Of a stretch of 64,000 nt of DNA, positions 1-8,724 are shown in pieces (position 1 is the stretch's first letter; the number at the start of each line of letters is the position of its first letter). Made by a program: the position numbers and the translations under genes. The DNA lies in the NCBI GenBank assembly GCA_963736305.1, contig CAVTOD010000007.1, positions 372,001 to 436,000 of the forward strand, read 5' to 3'. Below the pieces are notes generated by a model. That model made no database searches. It was not told the origin of the DNA and saw only the letters and a list, made by a program, of their open reading frames with translations. This DNA is from DASUPK01 sp963736305 (GTDB lineage Bacteria > Actinomycetota > Thermoleophilia > Solirubrobacterales > 70-9).

Positions 1-1
1 C

Positions 2-478
2 GCGACCTCCGGGAACGTCCAGCGGGTTCGGCAGATTCGCTACGACTGCGACGGCGACGCTCTGGTGGCGCTGGTCGACCCCGTCGGGCCCGCCTGCCAC
101 ACGGGTGAGCGCTCCTGCTTCTACCGGGACCTCGAGGGGACGGGCGACCCCGGCGTGGAGGCACCCGGTGTGGCCGGCGAGCCTGCGCTGCTGCCCTATG
201 AGGCCCTCGCCACGCTGGAGCGGACGCTCGTGGCGCGACAGCGCAAGCGTCCGCAGGGCAGCTACACGGTGGAGCTGCTCGAGGACTCGAAGCTCGCGGG
301 CGAGAAGGTCTACGAGGAGGCCGCCGAGGTCGTCAAGGCCGTCAACTCGGAGTCCGAGGAGCGGGTCGCCGAGGAGGGCGCAGACGTCGTCTACCACCTG
401 GCCGTGCTGCTCCTCTCGCGCGGCATCTCGATGGCGGAGGTCCTCCACGTCCTGAACGGCCGCCGGCGGGCGCGATGA
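2..478 (+). CDS. hisIE: Bifunctional phosphoribosyl-AMP cyclohydrolase / phosphoribosyl-ATP pyrophosphatase, 5' end cut by window
   Basis: Steps 2 and 3 of histidine synthesis. The reading frame is open from base 2. The first ~45 residues are the end of the HisI cyclohydrolase domain (GNVQRVRQ, then HTGERSCFY, which carries metal and substrate residues). After a linker comes a HisE domain (SYTVELLEDSKLAGEKVYEEAAEV, then EEGADVVYHLAVLL), whose acidic residues bind Mg. The HisI start lies outside the window. The stop TGA (476-478) overlaps the trpE ATG as ATGA, so his and trp genes are probably translationally coupled. Confidence 0.95.
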   Translation, partial: ATSGNVQRVRQIRYDCDGDALVALVDPVGPACHTGERSCFYRDLEGTGDPGVEAPGVAGEPALLPYEALATLERTLVARQRKRPQGSYTVELLEDSKLAGEKVYEEAAEVVKAVNSESEERVAEEGADVVYHLAVLLLSRGISMAEVLHVLNGRRRAR

Positions 479-2043
479 ACACCGTCGGGGCCCCCGACAA
501 GACGGGTCGCGCTGTCGCGCGCCCTCGCATGATGCCCGGCCTCGAGCCGGACCTCGACCGCGCCCGGGAGCTGGCACAGAGCGCCAACGTCGTGCCCGTC
601 CGCTACCGGTTCATCGACGATTGCGAGACGCCGGTGAGCGCCTTCCTGAAGCTGCGCGGCGAGGGGCCGGCGTTCCTGCTCGAGTCGGCGGAGCAGGGCC
701 GGCTGGGTCGCTGGTCCTTCCTGGGCTTCCGCCCACGGGCGATCCTGCGCTGGTCGGACGGCCGCCTCTCCGAATGGGGCGGGGACACCGCGGCGGAATC
801 CGGCACGGGTGCCGCACCGGACCGCGTCACCGAAGCGCCGGACCCGTACGCCGCGGCGGCCGAGTACCTCGGCCGCTACGAGATCGCCGAACCGGATGAG
901 CTGCCGCCGTTCGCCGGAGGCGCCGTCGGATTCTTCGGCTACGACCTGGTGCGCACGGTTGAGCCGCTCGCCGAGCCCAACCCCGACCCAGTCGGTCTCC
1001 CCGACATGGCCCTGATGATCACCGACGTTCTCGTCGCCTTCGACCACCAGCGCCACGAGGTGACGCTGATCGCCAACGCCTTCGTGGAGGACGGCGGGAT
1101 CGAGGAGGCCTACAGCAGGGCCGTGGACACGATCGGCGAGGTGCGCGAGCGGCTGCGCGAGCCGGTCCCCGCCGTCGAGCCGGCTGCGGAGAGGCCACCG
1201 ATCGACTTCCAATCCAACATGAGCCGCGAGCAGTTCGAGCAGACGGTGTCCCGGATCATCGAGTACGTCCACGCCGGCGATGCGTTCCAGGTGGTCCCGT
1301 CGCAGCGCTTCACCTCCCCCTGCCCGGTCGAGGCGTTCTCCATCTACCGCGGTCTCCGCACCGTCAATCCCTCGCCCTACATGTACTTCCTCGACTTCGG
1401 CGACTTCGAGATCGCCGGGGCCTCACCGGAGCCGCTGGTGAAGGTGACCGGGGACCGCGTTGAGACCAGGCCGATCGCCGGCACCTACCCGCGCGGCGCC
1501 GATGAGGAGGAGGACCGCCTCGCGGCCGAGCGCCTGCTCCAGGACGCGAAGGAGCGCGCCGAGCACGTGATGCTGGTCGACCTCGGACGCAACGACCTTG
1601 GTCGCGTCTGCGCGTACGGCTCGGTCAAGGTCGACGAGCTGATGGTCGTCGAGACCTACTCGCACGTCCTCCACATCGTCAGCCAGGTCTCGGGCAAGCT
1701 GCGGGAAGACGTCAGCGCCATGGACGCGCTGCGCTCCATCCTCCCGGCGGGCACGCTCTCCGGCGCGCCGAAGGTTCGAGCCATGCAGATCATCGACGAG
1801 CTCGAGCCGCAGAAGCGGGGGCCGTACGGAGGCGCGGTCGGCTATCTGAGCTACACGAGGGACCTGGACACGGCGATCTACATCCGCTCGGTCGTCGTCA
1901 AGGACGGCCTCGTGCACGTGCAGGCGGGCGGCGGCACGGTGGCCGATGCCAAGCCCGCCTACGAGTACAACGAGTCGGTCAACAAGGCGAAGGCGGTCTT
2001 CCGCGCCGTCGAGCTCGCGGCCGAGCAGCCGGAGTGGCCCTGA
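475..2043 (+). CDS. trpE: Anthranilate synthase component I
   Basis: Chorismate plus ammonia or glutamine to anthranilate, the first committed step of tryptophan synthesis; works with TrpG. 522 residues, usual for the family. The chorismate-binding domain is complete (NPSPYMYFLDFGDFEIAGASPE, then RPIAGTYPRGA, then VMLVDLGRNDLGRV). An LLES motif at about residues 68-71 matches the tryptophan feedback site, so the enzyme is probably feedback inhibited. The ATG overlaps the hisIE stop. The TGA shares its last A with the trpG ATG. Confidence 0.96.
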   Translation: MNTVGAPDKTGRAVARPRMMPGLEPDLDRARELAQSANVVPVRYRFIDDCETPVSAFLKLRGEGPAFLLESAEQGRLGRWSFLGFRPRAILRWSDGRLSEWGGDTAAESGTGAAPDRVTEAPDPYAAAAEYLGRYEIAEPDELPPFAGGAVGFFGYDLVRTVEPLAEPNPDPVGLPDMALMITDVLVAFDHQRHEVTLIANAFVEDGGIEEAYSRAVDTIGEVRERLREPVPAVEPAAERPPIDFQSNMSREQFEQTVSRIIEYVHAGDAFQVVPSQRFTSPCPVEAFSIYRGLRTVNPSPYMYFLDFGDFEIAGASPEPLVKVTGDRVETRPIAGTYPRGADEEEDRLAAERLLQDAKERAEHVMLVDLGRNDLGRVCAYGSVKVDELMVVETYSHVLHIVSQVSGKLREDVSAMDALRSILPAGTLSGAPKVRAMQIIDELEPQKRGPYGGAVGYLSYTRDLDTAIYIRSVVVKDGLVHVQAGGGTVADAKPAYEYNESVNKAKAVFRAVELAAEQPEWP

Positions 2044-2606
2044 TGCCCGGGGTGCTCGTCATCGACAACTACGACTCCTTCACCTACAACCTCGTCCAGT
2101 ACCTGGGGGAGCTGGGGGCGGAAATCGGAGTGGTGCGGAACGACAAAGCGACCGTGGACGAGCTGGTCCGCCTGAAGCCCGACCGGCTCGTCGTCTCGCC
2201 GGGTCCGTGCACACCGAAGGAGGCCGGGATCTCGGTTGAGGCAATTCGCACCTTCGCCGAGGCGGGCACGCCCGTCCTCGGAGTATGTCTCGGCCACCAG
2301 TCGATGGTGGAGGCGTTCGGCGGCAAGGTGGTGCGCGGCGATCCGATCCACGGCAAGGACGCGGAGGTGAAGCACGACGGCCGCTCGATCTATGAGGGCC
2401 TCTCGAACCCGCTGGTCGCCGGCCGCTATCACTCGCTGATCGCCGATCCCGAGCTCCCGGACGAGCTCGAGCTGAGCTCGAGCTACGGCGACGTCGTAAT
2501 GGGCGTCCGCCACCGCGAGCTGCCCGCCGAGGGCGTGCAGTTCCACCCCGAGTCGGTCCTCACCCCGCAGGGCAAGAAGCTGCTGGCTAACTTCCTGGGC
2601 GACTAG
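2043..2606 (+). CDS. trpG: Anthranilate synthase component II (glutamine amidotransferase)
   Basis: Class I glutamine amidotransferase supplying ammonia to TrpE. Starts MPGVLVIDNYDSFTYNLVQY. The nucleophile is Cys82 in GVCLGHQ, and the His/Glu pair lies in QFHPES near the C terminus. About 187 residues, normal. An upstream in-frame GTG at 2034 exists, but the ATG at 2043 overlaps the trpE stop (TGATG) and puts the conserved strand at the N terminus, so it is preferred. Confidence 0.95.
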   Translation: MPGVLVIDNYDSFTYNLVQYLGELGAEIGVVRNDKATVDELVRLKPDRLVVSPGPCTPKEAGISVEAIRTFAEAGTPVLGVCLGHQSMVEAFGGKVVRGDPIHGKDAEVKHDGRSIYEGLSNPLVAGRYHSLIADPELPDELELSSSYGDVVMGVRHRELPAEGVQFHPESVLTPQGKKLLANFLGD

Positions 2607-2621
2607 CCCCGCGCCTCGACC

Positions 2622-3656
2622 ATGCCCAACGACATCCTCACCCGCGCGATCGACGAGATTTGCGCCGGCACGCACCTGACGGCCGATCACACCTCCGCGG
2701 CGCTCGCCGAGATCATGGAGGGACGGGTCGGCGAGGTGCAGACCGCGGCCTTCCTGATCTCCCTGCGCGCCAAGGGCGAGACCGTCTCGGAGCTGGTCGG
2801 CCTGGCGCGAACGATGCGGTCCCTGGCCGCCCACGTCGAGATCCACAAGCCCGGTTTGCTCGACACCGCCGGCACCGGAGGCGGCCCGACCACCTTCAAC
2901 ATCTCGACCACAGCGGCGCTGATCGCGGCGGGGGCGGGGTGCAACGTCGCCAAGCACGGCAACCGCTCGGCGACGAGCCGCTCGGGCTCAGCCGACGTGC
3001 TCGAGGCGCTGGGCGTCGACATCGAGCTTTCCCCGGCGGAGGTGGCCACCTGCATCGACGACGTCGGCTTCGGGTTCATGTTCGCCCCGAAGCACCACAA
3101 GGCGATGGCCCACGTGATTCCGGTTCGCAAGGAGCTTGCCGTCCGCACGATCTTCAACTTCCTGGGCCCGCTCACGAACCCGGCCGGAGCGAACGCGCAT
3201 CTGCTGGGCGTCTCGGACCGCAGCTACCAGGAGATCATCGCCGACGCCCTCCTCCAGCTCGGCTGCCTGCGGGCGCTGGTCGTCTCGGCCGACGACGGGA
3301 TCGACGAGCTCAGCATCGCGTCGCGGACGAGGGTGATCGAGGTTGCCGACGGAGGGACCGAGGAGTGGTTCGTCGAGCCGGACGACCTCGGCCTGAATAC
3401 CGCGCCCCTCGATGCGATTCCGGGCGGCGAGCCGGCCGAGAACGCGGGGGTGGTCCGGTCGGTGCTCGAAGGCGAGACGGGCCCGACGCGCGACGTCTCG
3501 ATTTTGAACGCGGGGGCGGCGATCTATGTGGCCGGCGGCGCGAGCGACCTCGCCGGTGGAGTGGCGAAGGCCACCGAGGCGATCGACTCGGGCGCCGCGG
3601 CGAGCGTTCTCGCCAGATTGGTCGCGCGATCTCGCGAGCTGTCCGCAGCGAGCTAA
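2622..3656 (+). CDS. trpD: Anthranilate phosphoribosyltransferase
   Basis: Transfers phosphoribose from PRPP to anthranilate. 344 residues with the family landmarks: GLLDTAGTGGG (PRPP pyrophosphate loop), NVAKHGNRSATSRSGSADVLEALG, and FAPKHHKAM. Begins 15 nt after trpG in the same direction, so it is part of the trpEGDC operon. Confidence 0.96.
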   Translation: MPNDILTRAIDEICAGTHLTADHTSAALAEIMEGRVGEVQTAAFLISLRAKGETVSELVGLARTMRSLAAHVEIHKPGLLDTAGTGGGPTTFNISTTAALIAAGAGCNVAKHGNRSATSRSGSADVLEALGVDIELSPAEVATCIDDVGFGFMFAPKHHKAMAHVIPVRKELAVRTIFNFLGPLTNPAGANAHLLGVSDRSYQEIIADALLQLGCLRALVVSADDGIDELSIASRTRVIEVADGGTEEWFVEPDDLGLNTAPLDAIPGGEPAENAGVVRSVLEGETGPTRDVSILNAGAAIYVAGGASDLAGGVAKATEAIDSGAAASVLARLVARSRELSAAS

Positions 3657-3671
3657 GGTCCACCGGACGAG

Positions 3672-4478
3672 ATGGGGATGATCGAAGAGCTGGTCGGGTC
3701 TGCACGCGCAGGTGCGGCGCGACGCCGCGCCGAAGTCCCCTTGGAGGAACTCGAGGGGAGGCTGGCCGAGAGGCCGGAGCAGCGTCCGTTCGGTGAGGCC
3801 CTGGTACGGCCCGGCCTGTCGGTGATCGCGGAGTTCAAGCGCCGGTCGCCGAGCGCCGGGTCGATTCGCGACGGCGTCGCTCCGGCGGAGATCGCTCGGG
3901 CCTACGAGGAGGGAGGAGCGGCGGCGATCTCCGTATTGACGGACGTCGATCACTTCGGCGGCTCTCTCGGCGATCTGAGAGCGGCCCGCGAGGCGTGCGC
4001 CCTCCCGGTTCTGCAAAAGGACTTCATCGTCGACCGCTACCAGCTCTACGAGGCCGCGCTCGCGGGAGCCGACGCCATCCTCCTGATCGTCGCCGCCCTC
4101 GACCAGGAGGAGCTCGCGCGGCTTGTCGATGAGGCACAGGGTCTCGACCTTGATGCCGTGATCGAGGTGCACACCGAGGCGGAGCTCGAAAAGGCGCTGA
4201 CGGTCGATGCGGAGATCCTCGGGATCAACAACAGGAACCTCGACGACTTCACCGTGGACGTCCAGACGACCTACGAGTTGATCACGGACGTGCCGGCCGG
4301 CAAGACCGTCGTCTCCGAGAGCGGGATCTCGGACCGGGCCACGCTGGAGGAGCTCGAGCGGGTCGGCGTGGACGCCGTCCTGATCGGCGAGGCGCTGATG
4401 CGCGCCGATGACCCGGGGGCAAAGCTCAGAGAGCTGACCGCCGACGAGGACTCGACCCGCGAGCATCTCCTTCCCTGA
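3672..4478 (+). CDS. trpC: Indole-3-glycerol phosphate synthase
   Basis: Ring closure of CdRP to indole-3-glycerol phosphate. TIM barrel with EFKRRSPSAG (catalytic Lys), LQKDFIVDRYQLYEA, LGINNRNL and VSESGI. 268 residues. ATGs at 3672 and 3678 are both possible; neither has a clear ribosome binding site. Last gene of the first trp block: HtrA follows and trpF comes only 3.6 kb later. Confidence 0.95.
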   Translation: MGMIEELVGSARAGAARRRAEVPLEELEGRLAERPEQRPFGEALVRPGLSVIAEFKRRSPSAGSIRDGVAPAEIARAYEEGGAAAISVLTDVDHFGGSLGDLRAAREACALPVLQKDFIVDRYQLYEAALAGADAILLIVAALDQEELARLVDEAQGLDLDAVIEVHTEAELEKALTVDAEILGINNRNLDDFTVDVQTTYELITDVPAGKTVVSESGISDRATLEELERVGVDAVLIGEALMRADDPGAKLRELTADEDSTREHLLP

Positions 4479-4542
4479 GTAATTAGAGAACGCGAAGGCG
4501 CTGCTTAGAGTGGGTTAAGCGGCCGGCTGCACACTGGCCCGC

Positions 4543-5748
4543 ATGCAGTCCCTGAAGAGATTTCTCGCGACCAGCTTCGGGTCCGCCGTCGCCGGCGGCC
4601 TCGTGGTGCTGGTGCTCGGCCTGGTCCTGATCCAGACAGGTGTCGTGAACACGGGCGACGACAACAGCTCGGCGCCCGTGATCGCACCGGCGGCGCTGGC
4701 GCGGCCCGCGAGCAATTCGAGCCAGGGGCTGACGGTCCACGACATCTACCAGCGCGACGGTGAGGGCGTCGCCTTCATCCGCTCGACGATCGTGCAGAAG
4801 ACCCAGTCCGCGTTCGGCTTCCCGCAGCAGCAGAGCAGCGAGGCCACCGGATCCGGGTTCCTGATCGACAACGACGGTCACATCCTCACCAATGCGCACG
4901 TGGTCGAGGGCGCCCAGAAGGTCGAGGTCCAGCTGGGCAACGGCTCGGAGCAGCAGGCGCAGGTGGTCGGGTCCGATCCCTCCAGCGACATCGCTCTTCT
5001 CAAGGTCGACAACACCGAGGGCACCCACCCGCTGCCGCTCGGCGACTCGTCGAAGGTGGAGGTCGGCGATCCCGTAGTGGCGATCGGCAACCCCTTCGCC
5101 CTCGACCGCACCGTGACCAGCGGGATCGTCTCCGCGCTCCAGCGCCAGATCCAGGCGCCCAACGGCTTCTCGATCAGCGACGTGATCCAGACCGACGCCG
5201 CGATCAACCCCGGCAACTCCGGCGGCCCCCTGATCGACGGCGCCGGACAGGTGATCGGGATCAACTCCCAGATCGAGAGCCAGAGCGGCGGCAACGAGGG
5301 CGTCGGCTTCGCCGTCCCGATCAAGACCGCCGCCGACGTCGTTTCGCAGCTCGAGAACGGCGGCCAGGTCCACCAGGCCTACCTCGGCATCTCCGGTGGC
5401 GACATCACCCCGGAGATCGCCCATGCGCTCAACCTCCCCGTCACCCAGGGCGTCCTGATCGAGCGGGTTCTCAACGGCGGCCCGGCGGATGACGCGGGCA
5501 TCAAGGGCGCGACCGGCCAGGCGACCATCTCCGGCCAGACCTTCCCGGTGGGCGGCGACATCATCACCAAGGTCGACGGCAAGCCGATCAGCGGCATGGA
5601 CGACGTGGTCTCGGCAGTCAACGACCACAAGCCGGGCGACGAGATCACCCTGACGGTCTTCAGCGGCAGCCAGCAGAAGGACGTCACCGTGAAGCTCGGA
5701 GACCGCCCGACGCACGTCCAGGACTCGAACTCGAGCTCTCTGCCGTAG
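4543..5748 (+). CDS. HtrA/DegP-like membrane-anchored serine protease with PDZ domain
   Basis: Envelope quality-control protease of family S1C. A hydrophobic signal anchor occupies residues ~13-33 and a Ser/Gln-rich linker follows. The catalytic triad is His119 (TNAHVVEG), Asp149 (SSDIALLKV) and Ser226 (NPGNSGGPL). One PDZ domain (about 275-385) begins with AYLGISGGDI. 401 residues, typical of actinobacterial HtrA. It separates the two trp blocks and has no obvious link to them. No ribosome binding site is visible; a TAGAGT hexamer at 4506-4511 could be a -10 element. Confidence 0.93.
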   Translation: MQSLKRFLATSFGSAVAGGLVVLVLGLVLIQTGVVNTGDDNSSAPVIAPAALARPASNSSQGLTVHDIYQRDGEGVAFIRSTIVQKTQSAFGFPQQQSSEATGSGFLIDNDGHILTNAHVVEGAQKVEVQLGNGSEQQAQVVGSDPSSDIALLKVDNTEGTHPLPLGDSSKVEVGDPVVAIGNPFALDRTVTSGIVSALQRQIQAPNGFSISDVIQTDAAINPGNSGGPLIDGAGQVIGINSQIESQSGGNEGVGFAVPIKTAADVVSQLENGGQVHQAYLGISGGDITPEIAHALNLPVTQGVLIERVLNGGPADDAGIKGATGQATISGQTFPVGGDIITKVDGKPISGMDDVVSAVNDHKPGDEITLTVFSGSQQKDVTVKLGDRPTHVQDSNSSSLP

Positions 5749-5756
5749 GTAGCGCT

Positions 5757-6794
5757 CTAGCCGGCGGGGACGACGCCGTGCTCGATCAGGCTCTCACCCG
5801 TCTCGGCGATCGTGTCCTCGATCGGCCGCGGTGACCAGCCGAGCGTGTTCTGTGCCTTCTCCGAGGAGAGCTCGGAACGCTTCCCGAGAGAGCCGACGAT
5901 CGAGCGGATGCCGCCGTCGAAAAGGGCCATGCCCCGGACGACGAAGTCGGGAATGGTCCGAGTGGGCACCTTCGAGGCACGATCGCCGAGCCGGTCGCGG
6001 AGGACCTCCCCTGCCTCGGACATCCAGAGGAACTTGGTGACCGCGATGAAGCGCCGGCCGCCGGCTTCGGGCGTCGTCATCGCCAGGATCTCGAGATTCG
6101 CGACGTCCCGTACGTCGACGAAGCTGAAGCCGAGCCGCGGCACGCCCGGCATGCCCTTGAGAAGGCGCTCGACCGCCTGGATCGAATAGGAGAGGTCGTC
6201 GTTGAGCACGGGACCGATGATCGCTCCCGGGTTCACAACGGCCAGCCGGTCCTCGGCGCCGCGCTGTTTGACCAGATCCCACGCGGCCTGCTCGGCGATC
6301 GTCTTCGAGCGGACGTAGGGCGTCAGGCCCTCCTCATCGGGATCCGTCCAGTCCTCCTCGGTCAGCGTCTTCTTCTCGGCGCCCTTGGCGAGCCGGACCG
6401 CGGCGACGGAGGAAGTGACCACCACGCGCTTCACGCCGTGGTCCAGGGCTTTGCCGAGAACGCGCAGGGTTCCCTCGCGGGCCGGAACGATCAGCTCGTC
6501 CGGGTCCTTGGGCTGCTTCGGCGGGAAGGGAGACGCAACGTGGAGGACGTAGTCGCAACCCTCGATCGCGTTGTCCCAATGCTCGTCGCTCATCAGCTCC
6601 GCCTGGTGCACCGTCAGCCCGCCGCCGGGGTCCACCTGGGATTCCACTGCGGCGTGGACGTCGCGCTCGCGTGACGGGTTGCGGACCGTGGTACGGACGC
6701 GGTAGCCGCGCTCGAGCAGCCCGATGATGCACCAGCCGGCCAGAAAGCCCGACCCACCCGTGACTAGAACTGTCTTGCCGTCGCCTTCGGCCAT
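5757..6794 (-). CDS. NAD(P)-dependent epimerase/dehydratase, extended SDR (dihydroflavonol reductase-like)
   Basis: Rossmann-fold oxidoreductase. N-terminal VLVTGGSGFLAGW binds the nucleotide and the catalytic YxxxK is in TPYVRSKTIAEQ. Its closest look is to the dihydroflavonol/cinnamoyl-CoA reductase group; the substrate cannot be told from sequence. 345 residues. The start overlaps the end of the upstream CFA-synthase gene by 31 nt on the same strand, so the two are probably one transcript. It converges on htrA with an 8 nt gap. Confidence 0.87.
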   Translation of the reverse strand: MAEGDGKTVLVTGGSGFLAGWCIIGLLERGYRVRTTVRNPSRERDVHAAVESQVDPGGGLTVHQAELMSDEHWDNAIEGCDYVLHVASPFPPKQPKDPDELIVPAREGTLRVLGKALDHGVKRVVVTSSVAAVRLAKGAEKKTLTEEDWTDPDEEGLTPYVRSKTIAEQAAWDLVKQRGAEDRLAVVNPGAIIGPVLNDDLSYSIQAVERLLKGMPGVPRLGFSFVDVRDVANLEILAMTTPEAGGRRFIAVTKFLWMSEAGEVLRDRLGDRASKVPTRTIPDFVVRGMALFDGGIRSIVGSLGKRSELSSEKAQNTLGWSPRPIEDTIAETGESLIEHGVVPAG

Positions 6795-8008
6795 CGGTCC
6801 TCGATGACCCTAGTCGAGTGCTGAGGCTTCGCGAACAGCACCTGCACGTCGCGGAGCCGGCGCTCGCGGAAGCCGGCCTCGCTCATCGCCAGCCAGAAGG
6901 TCCAGAGCCGCCGGAACCGCTCGTCGTACCCGAGCTCTCCGGCCAGGTCGGAGTTGGCGATGAAGCGCTCGCGCCAGATCTCGAGCGTGCGCGCGTAGTG
7001 CGCGCCGATCTCCTCAAGCCACACCGTGCTCATGTCGGTCTCGCCGGCGATGTTGCGCTGGATCACCTCGACCGAGGGCAGGCACCCACTCGGGAAGATC
7101 AGCGTGTTGGCGAAGCTCCGCGCCGTCTTCTCGGTCTCGTAAAGGCGGTCGTCGATCACGATCGCCTGGAGGAAGAAGAGCCCGTCGGGATCCAGCAGCT
7201 CGGAGCAACGGCGGAAGAAGACGTCGAAGTACTGCCATCCGACGGCCTCGATCATCTCCAGCGAGACGAGCTTCGAGTAGCGGCCGCGAAGATCGCGGTA
7301 GTCCTCGAGCAGGACGGTGACGCGGTCCTCGACGCCCGCGTCCCTGATCCGCCGCAGTGCCCCCTCGCGCTGCTCCTGCGAGATCGTCGTGCTCGTGACG
7401 CGGCAGCCGTAGCGACTGGCGGCGAAGGCGGCCATTCCTCCCCAGCCGGTGCCGATCTCGAGCAGGTGGTCCTCCGGCCCCAGCTCGAGCGCCGTGCAGA
7501 TCCGCTCGAGGCGGTGCTCCTGGGCCTCGGCGAGCGTCGCGTCGGGCTCGGGGAAGACCGCTGACGAGTACATCATCGACTCGTCGAGGAAGAGGGCGAA
7601 GAGGTCGTTGCCGAGGTCGTAGTGGGCCGAGATGTGACGGCGCGAGGCGCGCTTGCTGTTCCGCGGCACGCGCCACAGCGTGTGCTCCAGCGGCGCGAGC
7701 AGGGGGTGGAGGCGGCGGCGCCAGGCGTCGAGGGATCCGAGGTTTCGGCAGGCGATGCGGATCAGCGCGACGAGCTCGTCGCAATCCCAGAGGCCGTCCC
7801 GATAGGCCTCGCCGAGGCCGGCGCTGCCGCCGAGGATCGCCCGGTAGAAGCGGGTTGAGTTGACCCTGATGGTCGCCGCCAGATCCGCCGCCGCGTCCCC
7901 GAACCGAAGGGTCCGGCCATCCGGCTCGATCAGCTCCAGGCAACCGCCGCGCACCCGGGAGAAGGCGCCGAGAGCCAGTCGCCGGGAGGCTCCCTCGATC
8001 GCGGTCAT
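6764..8008 (-). CDS. Cyclopropane-fatty-acyl-phospholipid synthase family methyltransferase
   Basis: SAM-dependent methyltransferase of the CFA/mycolic-acid type, acting on unsaturated fatty acyl chains of membrane lipids. It shows the N-terminal Cfa domain, the linker SAHYDLGNDLFALFLDESMMYS and the SAM site LEIGTGWGGMAAF. The start MTAIEGASRRLALG at 8008 is preferred over an ATG at 8044 because the extra 12 residues look unconserved. About 414 residues. Divergent from trpF (68 nt apart). Confidence 0.92.
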   Translation of the reverse strand: MTAIEGASRRLALGAFSRVRGGCLELIEPDGRTLRFGDAAADLAATIRVNSTRFYRAILGGSAGLGEAYRDGLWDCDELVALIRIACRNLGSLDAWRRRLHPLLAPLEHTLWRVPRNSKRASRRHISAHYDLGNDLFALFLDESMMYSSAVFPEPDATLAEAQEHRLERICTALELGPEDHLLEIGTGWGGMAAFAASRYGCRVTSTTISQEQREGALRRIRDAGVEDRVTVLLEDYRDLRGRYSKLVSLEMIEAVGWQYFDVFFRRCSELLDPDGLFFLQAIVIDDRLYETEKTARSFANTLIFPSGCLPSVEVIQRNIAGETDMSTVWLEEIGAHYARTLEIWRERFIANSDLAGELGYDERFRRLWTFWLAMSEAGFRERRLRDVQVLFAKPQHSTRVIEDRWPKATARQF

Positions 8009-8064
8009 CGACCGGCAGCCTACTCCTGGAATGCCTGCTGGCATGGATAAATCGTGAATCCGCC

Positions 8065-8070
8065 TACCCT
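8065..8070 (+). promoter_or_regulatory. -10 element (TACCCT) of a leaderless promoter for trpF
   Basis: TACCCT ends 6 nt before the trpF ATG. No ribosome binding site lies between them, so transcription probably starts at the ATG. It gives trpFBA its own promoter apart from trpEGDC. No good -35 seen. Confidence 0.55.
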
Positions 8071-8076
8071 TGTCGC

Positions 8077-8724
8077 ATGACCCAGGTCAAGGTCTGCGGC
8101 ATGACGAACCTCGCCGACGCGGAGCACGCGGCGAGGCACGGTGCCTGGGCGATCGGGCTGATCCACCACCCCGACAGCCCTCGCTACGTGCGGCCCGGCG
8201 TCGCCGAGGAGATCGGCGCCGCGCTCAAGCGACGATGTGAGATTGCCGGAGTCTTCGTCAACCCGACTCTCGAGGAGGTGATCGACGCCGCCGAGCGCGA
8301 GAACCTGACGCTGCTCCAGTTCCATGGCGAAGAGGGCCCCGCATTCTGCGTGGAGGCGCGTCGCCGGACGGGAGCGAAGGTGATGAAGGCGATGCGGGTC
8401 ACGAGCGCCGCCGACGTGCAGGCGGCCGAGGCCTTTCGCACGGACTTCCACCTCTTCGACGCCTATTGGCACGGAATCCATGGCGGCACCGGCGAGAGCT
8501 TCGATTGGGATCTCGTCGTCAGGCGACGCTCGAAGATCCCGATGGTCCTGGCCGGAGGGCTGACGCCCGAGAACGTCCCGGAGGCGATCAAGATCGTGAA
8601 GCCATACGCCGTCGACGTCGTCAGCGGGGTCGAGGCCGAGCCGGGCCGGAAGGACCACGCCAGGGTCGAGGCCTTCCTCGCCGCCGCGGGCGTCGAGCTG
8701 CCCTCGAAGGTGACGACCTCGTGA
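8077..8724 (+). CDS. trpF: Phosphoribosylanthranilate isomerase
   Basis: Amadori rearrangement of PRA to CdRP. TIM barrel with catalytic Cys in KVCGMTNLADA and the C-terminal phosphate loop LAGGLTPENV...AVDVVSGVE. 215 residues. Many actinobacteria lack trpF and use bifunctional PriA, so a dedicated TrpF is worth noting. Its stop overlaps the trpB GTG as GTGA. Confidence 0.95.
   Translation: MTQVKVCGMTNLADAEHAARHGAWAIGLIHHPDSPRYVRPGVAEEIGAALKRRCEIAGVFVNPTLEEVIDAAERENLTLLQFHGEEGPAFCVEARRRTGAKVMKAMRVTSAADVQAAEAFRTDFHLFDAYWHGIHGGTGESFDWDLVVRRRSKIPMVLAGGLTPENVPEAIKIVKPYAVDVVSGVEAEPGRKDHARVEAFLAAAGVELPSKVTTS

Noticed and set aside
391..1272. Long minus-strand open frame opposite trpE
   Set aside because: Shadow of GC-rich codon bias; low-complexity, no recognisable domain, and fully antisense to trpE. 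The same applies to long frames opposite htrA, polA, uvrA, uvrB and others.
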